Source: Sessilibacter corallicola (lineage in GTDB: Bacteria > Pseudomonadota > Gammaproteobacteria > Pseudomonadales > Cellvibrionaceae). Taken from it: a stretch of 64,000 nucleotides of DNA. Below the pieces are notes generated by a model. It ran no database searches. It was not told the DNA's origin and saw only the letters and a list, made by a program, of their open reading frames with translations. Below, piece after piece: positions 6,611 to 14,730 of this stretch (position 1 is the first letter of the stretch; each line of letters begins with the position of its first letter). The stretch is taken from contig NZ_JAJSLX010000003.1 in assembly GCF_021290925.1 (NCBI RefSeq), positions 1 to 64,000 of the forward strand, written 5' to 3'. The position numbers were made by a program, and so were the translations under genes.

Positions 6611-8006
6611 AACGCACTCACACTTGCCACCTGATGTGGCAGGAACCTACATTTCACTGTGCCCATATAGTAGTAGTGTGCTCATGTAACGATTTAAACT
6701 AGACAAGAAATATACCACGTTAATAAAAAGATGTTATGTAGTTTTTATGTTTTTATAGTGTCTTTAGTTTTAAAATTTTTTCCCTTTATTTCTATCGAGA
6801 AATGTAATTTATCCCTTCAGTAAAAGAAATATTTCATTAAGCAATATTGAAGGTATTATGATTGCTGATGAGTTTCAGAAAGACAATCGTATACATGGAG
6901 TTTGAATCATTACCAAGAACGCGATAGATCCATTTAGGCTGGAGAAGTGCGAAACTATGATTTATTACTCTATCTATGAATATAACGCTATAGAAATATT
7001 TTTGTAGCTTGTGCCGCTTTCGTATGTGCTATTTGTCTTAATCCGTAAAATAACTTCGTTAACTAAAATTGATCATATACTTTCTCAAGTCCTATTAGGT
7101 AGTTTTAGGTGGGCACAACAAGAATCTGAAAATTTAATTTTTTGGTGTCATTGTTGATTTTTTATATTATTTCATTGCTCTTCTAGTGCAAGTACATAAT
7201 AAATAGATCTAGTGGATAATCACTACGTAGTTGTTTCTAATTTGAGCGTTAACAGAAAATAGTTTAGAATTTTTAATCCAAGTTATAGCTGTGCAAAATA
7301 AAAGTTTATGGATGAGCTTATTTGGTTTGTATTATATTTGAGTTGTCTTATCTGCTTCAACATATGTTTACAGTCGTAGGCTTGGTGCTCGATAGTTATG
7401 AATTTATGGGTTTTTCTTATATATTTTCAATAGTTGCTATTGGCTTGAGAACTAGATCTAATATGGAGGATTTTACTATTGAGTTCTTATTTATATAAAC
7501 TTTCGTTGTGCAAATAATTCTTTGATAATAATTAAATTGCGGATTTTGGTTTAATGACAGCTGCATATAGTGCGATTAACTTCGCGTCAATACGGTCGGT
7601 TTGAGCTATTTGATTTGTGACTTTTGCGTATTATCGCCATGGCGTGATAGTTAACAATTTTTCGAAAATGAATTTTATGCCAGTTGTGTAGTTTTTTGAA
7701 AATAAATATTTCTTTCATGAATGTCGACATCGAGTAAAAGCTCACTTACATTTATAGAGTGTTATTCTCCCCGATAGGTTTGCGATAATAACTCTATCTT
7801 GCTAAATTCAGGTTCGACGTTAAACTCAGCCCAACTTATTCGACTATTCAAGCAAAAAAGAATCTGTAAACTAGCTGCCACTTAATTACGGGCTTCACTT
7901 TAATAGAAAGAAATTATGGGGAATTATCCATACAAGACCAGACACAGCTGTTTGGATTTTTATATTTTGTGTTCCATAGCAATCTAGGCATTTATAAAGG
8001 ATATGA
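6611..8006 (+). other. 1.4-kb AT-rich stretch without genes
   Basis: No frame in either strand looks like a real gene here. Just after the receiver gene is a possible worn cassette site with an inner hairpin TGCCAC-CTGAT-GTGGCA (6,633-6,649) and an end CATGTAACG near 6,690. The remainder is AT-rich, with scattered short fragments. It is the longest gene-free stretch of the window and probably marks decay at the end of the cassette-like run. Confidence 0.5.
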
Positions 8007-8402
8007 ATGAACGACGAAGTTAAAGAGGTAATCGATATTATTGAAAATCTTGAAGTAAGGGTAAATTCATATTGGAATTTTTATGTGGTTGTTGTTCTTG
8101 CCACAATCGGATGGTTAATGTCATCCAGAATACCATTTACTATGAATCAAGGTATTGCCTTGATAATTTCCGTCAGCTTATTTTTTCTAGCTAACTTCTC
8201 AGTATTGAAGTCTAGTACAAAAAGGATCATAGCATTTGAAAGTGAACTAAATACAATTGCTAATGGCTTTAAATTCAAATCTACCATGTTAAGAAAAGAA
8301 CTATCCAAACCGGCAATTAGATACCGATTGGCTTCGTCTTATTTATTACATATAATTATCGATGTCGCGATTATATATACAATTTGGAGTAAGCTGGCTT
8401 AA
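8007..8402 (+). CDS. small membrane protein with two hairpins of membrane helices
   Basis: A 131-residue protein with hydrophobic segments at about residues 22-40 and 48-67 and a third near 108-127, separated by a charged, helical central region (about 68-105). There is an AAAGGA ribosome site seven bases before ATG 8007. No family is recognised. It stands alone, preceded and followed by AT-rich non-coding DNA, so it probably has its own promoter. Confidence 0.6.
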   Translation: MNDEVKEVIDIIENLEVRVNSYWNFYVVVVLATIGWLMSSRIPFTMNQGIALIISVSLFFLANFSVLKSSTKRIIAFESELNTIANGFKFKSTMLRKELSKPAIRYRLASSYLLHIIIDVAIIYTIWSKLA

Positions 8403-8539
8403 TAGAGAGTTGTCAACTATCTTGAGAGCTTCGTTGTGCCTCGTGTTGGACTTTCATGGTATTTTCTCGGTACTAATTTTCTATTTAGAAGGATGTTAAG
8501 TTTCGTCGAAAATGAAAAGATCTTCGCTTATAAAGGTGT

Positions 8540-8776
8540 ATGCTAGCACCATGTTTTTGTAATCGGAGTTTTATTTCATCCATATCGGAGTATTGGTTTG
8601 GGTGTCGCTTTCTTTGGTATATTTGGCCCCAGAATTTTTCTGGTGCCAGTGATATAGCAATGTTTGTTACATCTGTGGTGTTATTGTTAGCGCTATTAGC
8701 ATCTATTAGTTACAGTGTAGTGTTTACTTTTTGTATGAGCAACGGAGGCATGAGTGGCAATGTTATACAGAGCTAG
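8540..8776 (+). CDS. possible 78-residue membrane protein or remnant
   Basis: ATG 8540 is preceded by AAAGG. The N-terminal half is rich in Cys, Trp and Phe and does not look well selected. The C-terminal half (from SGASDIAMFVTSVVLL) is a convincing membrane helix. Other frames just upstream also contain short hydrophobic pieces, so this may be the surviving end of a decayed membrane-protein gene. Confidence 0.3.
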   Translation: MLAPCFCNRSFISSISEYWFGCRFLWYIWPQNFSGASDIAMFVTSVVLLLALLASISYSVVFTFCMSNGGMSGNVIQS

Positions 8777-9064
8777 TTATTTAAATTTTTTGTGTTGCTA
8801 CAACTGCCGGTATATTAAAAAATTCAGTAAGTTAAAATAGTAATGCCACTGCATGTTCTTACACTCTTTTACGTATTTCTCTATCCTTATTTCAATAAAT
8901 ATTATGTAAAATTTTCTGGTCTAAAAGACGGCTTAAAAATTCTCAATAGTTGATAATATATACCAATAACGTTGTTTATGTACTATTGCTTCAGATGCTC
9001 TATTTGGACAATTAAAGTCTTGCTTTGTCTAACAGCAAACTAAATTTTAAGTGTACACGCAACT

Positions 9065-9418
9065 ATGACATTACCGGTTACTACCGCTAAAGTAACAAAA
9101 GATCGATTCTTTGGGCCGGAACGTGAATTAAAAAGAGGCACAAAACACTTTCGTGGCGGTGCAAAAGTATACGTCATAGATGCGTACTGGGGCTCGTGTG
9201 ACAGTGTAACTGTTGTTGGTCATCATAGAGCGAGTGGGCGTTATATAAAAATTGACATGCTGGTCAAGCATCTTACTGATTTTAAGTTTGGAGTTGCATA
9301 CAGCCCAACCGTCGTTAATTTTATCAGGGAACACTTTGCTGATCGTGACCCCTACACAAAAGAATATGACCAGTCGATCTTAACCGTTTTGCCTGAATGG
9401 AAAGCTGTGTGGTCTTGA
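9065..9418 (+). CDS. hypothetical soluble protein, 117 residues
   Basis: A basic N-terminal half with a strand-rich core (AKVYVIDAYWGSCDSVTVVGHH, then GRYIKIDMLVKHL) and a C-terminal helical part. The fold suggestion is a small beta-barrel, which is inference from composition. The family is not recognised. It lies alone between AT-rich gaps. No Shine-Dalgarno is evident before ATG 9065, so the start is less certain than the frame. Confidence 0.55.
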   Translation: MTLPVTTAKVTKDRFFGPERELKRGTKHFRGGAKVYVIDAYWGSCDSVTVVGHHRASGRYIKIDMLVKHLTDFKFGVAYSPTVVNFIREHFADRDPYTKEYDQSILTVLPEWKAVWS

Positions 9419-9759
9419 GTGAAAAATGATCGATACATGGCATCCGAAGAGTAGTCTTCGGCAACTTGCTTTGTGTTATGTTTATAACCACGCTTTTTTG
9501 ATCCGTTGTACCTCTAATTTTCTAATATTTGTCCTTTTTCCTCCTTTTTTCACATGAACTCTCAATGAATTTTAGCTCTTAAGCCATCGATTTCATGGTA
9601 AATTACTATCTATTCAGAGCAGCTATACTGCTTCAAAATGCTGAACAATTGGATTAGATAGAAAGTCTCTAAAAGCTTTCTATTTGTTTAGGTATTATGC
9701 ATTCCTGTTGAGTTTTAGATGGGTAGTTTTTGGTCGTACCGAATAATAACGGAGTCAAA
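9419..9759 (+). other. intergenic region with promoter-like element, copy 2
   Basis: No gene is seen. It holds the recurrent element at 9576-9605 (CTCTTA, 17-base spacer, TGGTAAATT) and, just downstream, an inverted repeat AGAAAGTCTCTAAAAGCTTTCT at about 9,660-9,681 that could form a small hairpin in the leader of the DUF3817 gene. Confidence 0.5.
9576..9605 (+). promoter_or_regulatory. recurrent promoter-like element, copy 2
   Basis: CTCTTA then a 17-base spacer and TAAATT with a TG one base upstream. The match to copy 5 extends over the TTTTAGCTCTTAA block. It lies 155 bases upstream of the DUF3817 start. Confidence 0.5.
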
Positions 9760-10062
9760 ATGTTGAAATTATTTCGTGTAATCAGTGTATTAGAAGGTTG
9801 TTCTTATTTGGCAATTTTGTCTGTTACTGCTGGTTTTATTAGCAGAGACTATGTTTTTGCACTGGGAGTCTTACATGGAGTGCTTTTTTTAGCCTATTTA
9901 ATGTTCTCATTACAAGTATCACATAAAAAAGGTTGGTCAATATTAATTTGGTTATTAGTGTTTATTGCCTCTATTATCCCTTTTGCATTCCTGATTGTAG
10001 AATATTACCTTCGTCGAAAACCTACTGTTAGTGAGGAGTCTGAAGAGAACGTGATAGCCTAG
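9760..10062 (+). CDS. DUF3817 family small membrane protein
   Basis: A 100-residue protein with three or four membrane helices. It begins LKLFRVISVLEGCSYLAIL and has GVLHGVLFLAYLMF in the middle and a basic C-terminal tail after WLLVFIASIIPFAFLI. These match the DUF3817 (YdzA-like) family, whose function is unknown; it is found in many inner membranes. The ATG at 9760 is chosen because GGAG lies nine bases upstream and the family starts at this residue. Confidence 0.8.
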   Translation: MLKLFRVISVLEGCSYLAILSVTAGFISRDYVFALGVLHGVLFLAYLMFSLQVSHKKGWSILIWLLVFIASIIPFAFLIVEYYLRRKPTVSEESEENVIA

Positions 10063-10224
10063 TTTGGGGGGCGCAATAAACCTTAGGTTCAGCCGCGCTC
10101 GGTATTAACAGCTCTGTGAAAGATGAATAGTATCAGTATTTAAGAATCTTGATTGCGCAGCTTGCACATCGAGCTGCCCGATTTTTTAGGTGTAAATGAC
10201 GTTATAGGTAGTTGCGTGGCTAGT

Positions 10225-10517
10225 ATGAAAGAACGTCGGTGGCGTAGAAAAAATATTGAAAATAAACCAGAACCTAATTTTTTGAACGCTTATTTGGATT
10301 AAAAATTTATTCTCTTCGAAAAATGCTGGGTGCCTCAATGGCAAGTTTTTGTGTGGCGGTTCTAATGTCAGTCGATGTGTTTAAAGATGGTCATTTGGAA
10401 ATTAAATGAGCAAAAGTTGGTGGCCTAATTGCGTACGGTATTACGAGTTTTTTTATCTTAATTTCTCTTTTTATGATTATTGCTACGTTAAAGGAATGGA
10501 AGGCGTATAACAGGTAG
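10225..10517 (+). pseudogene. decayed small membrane-protein gene
   Basis: Starting at ATG 10225 the frame reads KERRWRRKNIENKPEP and stops after 26 codons. A shifted frame then continues LRKMLGASMASFCVAVLMSV, meets an in-frame TGA near 10,408, and goes on VGGLIAYGITSFFILISLF to TAG 10,515-10,517. Together they describe a small protein with a basic N-terminus and two membrane helices, broken by one frameshift and one stop. The original function is not known. Confidence 0.45.
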
Positions 10518-10650
10518 CAATAATTACGTTTCTTTATATTGCTGTGGTTGAATATCTAATGGCACAGAACAGATGGCTTCAAACCTTAAGTAGATAAGAG
10601 CAGGTTGATTCGGTTCTTCTCTTTTCTCGCTCATATTGACTAATTCTCAT

Positions 10651-10681
10651 CTCTCATACCCACACAATTCGTGATAAATTA
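10651..10681 (+). promoter_or_regulatory. recurrent promoter-like element, copy 3
   Basis: CTCTCA, an 18-base spacer and TGATAAATT, with the same geometry as the other copies. It lies 129 bases upstream of the VOC gene at 10810. Confidence 0.45.
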
Positions 10682-10809
10682 ATTCCTAATCGAAGTAATT
10701 TGATTGCATCAAAGTCTTATAGGTAAACTGGCAATTTAGATAGCTACAGAGCATTTCACCGTGCTCAAGTGTTAGTCCGTACATTAGAAGCCTAATTTAA
10801 GGAGAGAGC

Positions 10810-11181
10810 ATGTTTGACCATGTTGTGTTTGGAGTCCGTGACTATGAAAAGTCGAGAGAGTTCTACCTTAAGGTTTTAGAACCTATCGGTGTGGCAGTAG
10901 TGTCAGAAGGAGAGCTGGGTATTGAGCTGAGTTCAGATGGTAAGTCATCATTGTGTATTCGTCGTAAGCTTGAAAAAAATCCAGCGCATCTACACTTGGC
11001 TTTTGTAGCTGAAAATCGAGCACAGGTTCAAAGTTTCTACCGCATAGCTCTGGAAATAGGAGCCGAAGACAACGGCGGCCCAGGTTTACGGCCAAATTAC
11101 AGTGATCAATATTATGCAGCTTACGTCATCGACCCAGATGGTCATAATATAGAAATGGTTTGCCATGAAGATATGAGTTGA
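10810..11181 (+). CDS. VOC family protein (glyoxalase/bleomycin-resistance fold)
   Basis: A 123-residue protein with paired beta-alpha-beta-beta-beta motifs. It opens FDHVVFGVRDYEKSREFYLKVLEPIG, has HLHLAFVAENRAQVQSFY in the centre, and closes YVIDPDGHNIEMVCH. His (FDHV), His (HLHLAF) and Glu (NIEMV) sit where VOC enzymes bind a metal. Substrate cannot be predicted; members include dioxygenases, glyoxalases and drug-binding proteins. A strong AAGGAGAG ribosome site precedes ATG 10810. The promoter-like element copy 3 lies upstream. It appears to be transcribed alone or with the small gene at 11225. Confidence 0.88.
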   Translation: MFDHVVFGVRDYEKSREFYLKVLEPIGVAVVSEGELGIELSSDGKSSLCIRRKLEKNPAHLHLAFVAENRAQVQSFYRIALEIGAEDNGGPGLRPNYSDQYYAAYVIDPDGHNIEMVCHEDMS

Positions 11182-11224
11182 AAAGTGCTTTTGTAGCTAT
11201 TATTACTTGAGAGAATTTTGAATT

Positions 11225-11467
11225 ATGCCAAGTATTGTTGAAGTAAAGACTACAGGTGAATTAAAAAGTATGCATACCGGTTCTTTGATGTCTCGAAGGA
11301 AAAAATTACTCAAATGCGAAGAATCACAGTTAAAGAGTGATCGCAATCCTGACTACGAAGTGGAATTAGGTACTATAGAGTTTAAAGATAGTAAGGAGTG
11401 GAAAATTGCTTACTTTCAACTAAAGGAAGAGTTGTCTAAACGAGAACATTGGACGGGCAAACGGTAA
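11225..11467 (+). CDS. hypothetical basic protein, 80 residues
   Basis: A small, highly charged, lysine- and glutamate-rich protein predicted to be helical in the centre, with no membrane segment. No family is recognised. It lies 43 bases after the VOC gene with GAGAG upstream of its ATG, so co-transcription is likely. Composition alone does not indicate a role. Confidence 0.5.
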   Translation: MPSIVEVKTTGELKSMHTGSLMSRRKKLLKCEESQLKSDRNPDYEVELGTIEFKDSKEWKIAYFQLKEELSKREHWTGKR

Positions 11468-11581
11468 TAAAAATCTGAAATTCTCATTAGAGTCTTATAG
11501 TCGACCAGAAGCCCATAAATTTTCCTCGAAAACTTTCTCATTTACCGTCCCTTAAGAGAGCTTGCTACTCTTAGTTTTTAT

Positions 11582-11612
11582 CTCTCAGATACGTTAGTTT
11601 TATGGTAAATTA
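11582..11612 (+). promoter_or_regulatory. recurrent promoter-like element, copy 4
   Basis: CTCTCA, an 18-base spacer and TGGTAAATT, 115 bases upstream of the GTG start at 11727. The ATGGTAAATTA core is identical to copies 1 and 2. Confidence 0.5.
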
Positions 11613-11726
11613 ACGCCCATCTAAATTCACTAGTATTACTTCGAGGAACACGTTAGGTGAATTGCGTTGAGAGCTGGTGTGTTCCTTCAATTTGTCTGGA
11701 TGATATAGCTAGTCGAGGAAAATAGA

Positions 11727-11984
11727 GTGTTAGAAGAACTGAAAAAAATGAAATGGTATGATCAACTGTTTTGTGCATTACCAATTGGCCTAGTCGTAGT
11801 TGGTGGTGCCATAGGTGGAGTTTTTGGTGCGTTGGCTTTTACGTTGAATATAAAGGTCTTCTCGAAAGAGCTTTCTTCATTAAAAAAGTATATTTTTACG
11901 TTGCTTATTACGTTAGGTTCGGTAATTTTGTACCTTGTGATTATTATCGTTTTGGCTTTACTATTCCCTGGTATTTTCAGTTAG
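11727..11984 (+). CDS. small membrane protein, 85 residues
   Basis: Two membrane helices at about residues 16-38 (LPIGLVVVGGAIGGVFGALAF) and 56-80 (FTLLITLGSVILYL and on), with a Gly-rich first helix. The start is GTG 11727 with GAGGAAAA eight bases upstream. The arrangement resembles small predicted inner-membrane proteins found widely in gammaproteobacteria, but no named family is assigned. A promoter-like element lies 115 bases upstream. Confidence 0.6.
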   Translation: MLEELKKMKWYDQLFCALPIGLVVVGGAIGGVFGALAFTLNIKVFSKELSSLKKYIFTLLITLGSVILYLVIIIVLALLFPGIFS

Positions 11985-12139
11985 TTTATCTACGTCAATT
12001 AAAGGGTGAAAGATGTATTGCGCCTGCGACATTGTATTAAATCTATGGTAAAAACCTAAAGAGAGTAAATACAACTTCGAAGAAAAATGTACTAAAGCCT
12101 TATATCATTCCACCAGATCTAGTGCACCACTTGGCTTAA

Positions 12140-12237
12140 TTTAACTGGCGAATTACGCCAGGCACGCTAACTAAACAGAATCTGTTCATTCCATACGTTG
12201 GTTATAAATGGCAAACACTTGTTAGCAATTTAAAATG
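12140..12237 (+). repeat. possible attC-like or hairpin region before the GNAT gene
   Basis: Contains a perfect hairpin CTGGCG-AATTA-CGCCAG (12,145-12,161) directly after TTTAA, and ends CTTGTTAGC about 15 bases before the next gene. The TTTAAC...GTTAGC frame resembles a cassette site, but the hairpin lies at the edge rather than centre. It could instead act as a weak terminator for the upstream gene. Confidence 0.3.
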
Positions 12238-12251
12238 AAAAGGAAACACCA

Positions 12252-12797
12252 TTGGAAATTAGAAAATCAATTCAATCTGAGCGTGAAGAGATACTTGAAA
12301 TACACAAAAAAGCTTTTGGAAAAGATAAAGGTTTGGAAATTGCCAAACTCGTAGATGACTTGCTTGATGATACAACTGCAATGCCGATACTGTCTTTGGT
12401 TGCGATCGAAAATGACCGCATAGTCGGGCATATTCTCTATACCAAGGCAACAATTACTGAAACTGAACTACCAATCTCGGCTCAGATACTCGCGCCATTA
12501 GCAATACTCCCGGATGAGCAGAAAAAAGGAATTGGTGAGAGCTTAATTAACGAAGGCTTGAAACAATTAAAAGAATCTGGAACGGAGCTAGTGTTTGTTC
12601 TGGGACATCCTACTTATTACCCTCGATGTGGCTTTTTCCCGGCGGGAGAACAGGGATTTGATGCCCCTTATCCAATACCGGAAGAACATGCAGCCGCCTG
12701 GATGGTTCAGCAGCTGAATGGGAATGTTTTAGGAAATGCGATCGGTAAAGTTCAGTGTTCAAATGTGTTAAATGAACCACAGCATTGGCGAGAGTAA
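12252..12797 (+). CDS. GNAT-family N-acetyltransferase (YhbS-like)
   Basis: A 181-residue cytoplasmic acetyltransferase. The GNAT core shows the LAPLAILPDEQKKGIGESL segment, whose QKKGIG is the acetyl-CoA pyrophosphate loop, followed by ELVFVLGHPTYYPRCGF, characteristic of the YhbS/COG3153 branch in which Tyr-Tyr-x-Arg-Cys-Gly-Phe is strongly conserved. Substrate is unknown. The start is TTG 12252, supported by AAAAGGAAAC just upstream. The gene is followed after 14 bases by an unknown gene and then DUF6000, probably as one transcript. Confidence 0.9.
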   Translation: MEIRKSIQSEREEILEIHKKAFGKDKGLEIAKLVDDLLDDTTAMPILSLVAIENDRIVGHILYTKATITETELPISAQILAPLAILPDEQKKGIGESLINEGLKQLKESGTELVFVLGHPTYYPRCGFFPAGEQGFDAPYPIPEEHAAAWMVQQLNGNVLGNAIGKVQCSNVLNEPQHWRE

Positions 12798-12811
12798 AAT
12801 TACAATTTTAA

Positions 12812-13378
12812 ATGCTTATGCTTTCATATAAAGATAAAAATCGAAAACGTCTTATTAATTTGCTTAGCAAGGTCAAGTTTAATAAAAATCCGCAGGGGTG
12901 GCAGCATGTTGCCTCTGTGGCTGTGGGCGGGCTTTTGAATGTTGGCTTTTCCAAGCTTGAGACTAATTTTCTATTAGTGGTGTCAAGTTCTGGTAGGAGT
13001 TTAATTGATTGCTCCACCGGGATTAAAATTGAACGAGACTACGAAGCATATGCAGGTTTGGATGAGTGGAATATAACCTGTGAAGGTATTGGTAGCTTAG
13101 CTCAAGAACGTATTATGATATCCAGCCCTAATGGTGGCGGTTTACCTCAAAGTAACTCAGCGGGAGAATCTCTAGAAATTGTTTCGCCAAACTGGCCCGA
13201 ATTCGATCTTATTTTATGTCGAGATTATAAATGCTCATTGATTGAAGGGCACCAAAGTTATTGCGAAAAAATTTATACCGAATACTTACGGGGTTTTGGT
13301 TTTTCTTGGTGTGGTAATTATATTGTAGCTGCTTGTGGTAGCGATTTCGATATTTGGCAACGTCACGATAAACTATAA
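12812..13378 (+). CDS. hypothetical protein, 188 residues
   Basis: A predicted soluble protein with a basic N-terminal stretch (KDKNRKRLINLLSK) and then many beta strands, including HVASVAVGGLLNVGFSK and NFLLVVSSSGRSLIDC, plus a cysteine-containing C-terminal part. The repeated 'hydrophobic strand, Ser/Gly turn' pattern hints at a propeller or beta-sandwich fold. I do not recognise a family. It is placed between a GNAT gene (14 bases) and a DUF6000 gene (34 bases), suggesting one operon. ATG 12812 and ATG 12818 are both possible; neither has a clear ribosome site. Confidence 0.6.
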   Translation: MLMLSYKDKNRKRLINLLSKVKFNKNPQGWQHVASVAVGGLLNVGFSKLETNFLLVVSSSGRSLIDCSTGIKIERDYEAYAGLDEWNITCEGIGSLAQERIMISSPNGGGLPQSNSAGESLEIVSPNWPEFDLILCRDYKCSLIEGHQSYCEKIYTEYLRGFGFSWCGNYIVAACGSDFDIWQRHDKL

Positions 13379-13412
13379 AAATAACGCGCTCATTAACTTT
13401 TTTGCAGAGATT

Positions 13413-14075
13413 ATGTTTGATAAAACCAAAGATAATACAAAGGAATCACTGGCTCGTCACGTGGCAGACGTTACAGTGAGGCACAATAGCCCATTTGCTG
13501 ATTTGGATATTATTGAGAATGTTGAACCTTTAAGTAGAGAATTAATTACGAAATATGTGGTTCCGTTCTACTTGAGCAGCAAAGATACTGATGCTTTTCG
13601 CAAAAATTATTTGGCTTTAACAGACTCAATCAACATTGAATTAGTATCTAGCTTGCTGGGGGATTTTGACTGGCGTCCGAGATCTGTTGGTGCATATTTC
13701 GCTGCACTTGGCTGTATGAATGAGCTTGAAGAAAATATTGGTAATTTACTGTTACGTAGCGATGTTTGTTATGCCGGTCATGATTACTGTTTAGCGTTAG
13801 CTTCTTTTTCGTCATCGCAAGCTATTAATTATCTTGATCGATATTTAGAACATTATCTTAATCAGAAAGATTTGTGGTTCGATCAAGGTTCTGCAATGGC
13901 TGCCTTAGCGTTCATTGGTACTCATCGTGGGGAAGACTTGGTTACTCCTTACAGGGCAGCCTGGGATGCGTTTGTTAGTAATAAACCAAATTGGAATTTA
14001 GCATCCTCTATAGAAGATTTTGCTCAGCAAATGCAGTCTTTGAATGAATTTAAAGCTGAAATCAACAATAAGTAA
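13413..14075 (+). CDS. DUF6000 family protein
   Basis: A helical, HEAT-like soluble protein of 220 residues. The DUF6000 signature motifs are present in order: ELITKYVVPFYLSS near residue 44, DFDWRPRSVGAYFAAL near 90, LLLRSDVCYAGHDYCLALASF near 118, and YLNQKDLWFDQGSAMAALAF near 152. The molecular role of the family is unknown; several members neighbour toxin-immunity clusters. The ATG at 13413 is preferred over the upstream TTG frame, which overlaps the preceding gene. GCAGAGA precedes it. Length matches the family, so the gene looks intact. Confidence 0.78.
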   Translation: MFDKTKDNTKESLARHVADVTVRHNSPFADLDIIENVEPLSRELITKYVVPFYLSSKDTDAFRKNYLALTDSINIELVSSLLGDFDWRPRSVGAYFAALGCMNELEENIGNLLLRSDVCYAGHDYCLALASFSSSQAINYLDRYLEHYLNQKDLWFDQGSAMAALAFIGTHRGEDLVTPYRAAWDAFVSNKPNWNLASSIEDFAQQMQSLNEFKAEINNK

Positions 14076-14191
14076 AATGTTATCGCTCGATTGAGTACGT
14101 GGGCTTTCTATCACCATTCAACTCACCCAAAAGCCAAGTGTTGAGCTTTTATTTCATAACGACCATTCCTGTTAGTAAAATTTCGCTGTAC

Positions 14192-14222
14192 TTGACTCTC
14201 CCGTTACGGGAGCTTTTATCGT
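14192..14222 (+). promoter_or_regulatory. MerR-type operator-promoter with 19-bp spacer
   Basis: TTGACT (14,192-14,197) and TATCGT (14,217-14,222) are separated by 19 bases. The spacer holds the perfect dyad CTCCCGTTACGGGAG (14,198-14,212). A dyad in an over-long spacer is diagnostic of MerR-family activation by DNA twisting. The VOC gene and a MerR-family gene lie directly downstream, so autoregulation is expected. Confidence 0.8.
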
Positions 14223-14258
14223 TGTGTTTTATGAAATAAAATCGCAAGGAGAGTAACA

Positions 14259-14666
14259 GTGAAAAGCTTGTTTCCCGATATTTGTTCAACCAATCTGGTT
14301 GATTCCAAAGAGTTCTATGTTGATTTTCTGGGTTTTAATGTCATTTTTGAGATTGACTGGTACATTCAACTGCAAAGTCCAAGCCTAGAGCCTATTCAGA
14401 TAGCCTTTGTCGAAAAGAATCACTCGAGTGTTCCGAAAGGGTATCAAAAGACGCCACAGGGTGTTGTGGTGACCGTTGAGGTTGAAAACGTCGATGTTGT
14501 TTATCAAAGGGCTCAAGATTTGGGTTTGCCGGTGATTGTTAATCTTTGTAACGAACAGTGGGGGCAACGACATTTCATGTTGGAAGATCCAAACGGTTTA
14601 TTGGTTGATATTTACACCATGATTGAACCGACCGATGAATTTGCACAGCAGTACGGTCTGGCGTAA
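14259..14666 (+). CDS. VOC family protein in the MerR operon
   Basis: A 135-residue VOC-fold protein. It opens FPDICSTNLVDSKEFYVDFLGF, has VVVTVEVENVDVVYQRAQDLG in the middle, and ends with HFMLEDPNGLLVDIYT. This branch is annotated as glyoxalase/bleomycin-resistance. The metal-binding positions are only partly kept (Asp in place of His at the first), so ligand binding rather than catalysis is possible. The start is GTG 14259, with AAGGAGAG upstream. It is followed after 64 bases by the MerR gene and preceded by its operator, suggesting that it handles or senses the compound that triggers the regulator. Confidence 0.87.
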   Translation: MKSLFPDICSTNLVDSKEFYVDFLGFNVIFEIDWYIQLQSPSLEPIQIAFVEKNHSSVPKGYQKTPQGVVVTVEVENVDVVYQRAQDLGLPVIVNLCNEQWGQRHFMLEDPNGLLVDIYTMIEPTDEFAQQYGLA

Positions 14667-14730
14667 GGTCTATTTGTTGCTAACCTTTGGGTCTCGCCAG
14701 AATACGCTAAAAGCTTGAGAGGAGTCGTTT

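Noticed and set aside
11771-12040. 89-codon frame overlapping the membrane protein at 11727
   Set aside because: A different frame of the same DNA, rich in Tyr, Trp and Phe with no ribosome site; the 11727 frame has a clear one.
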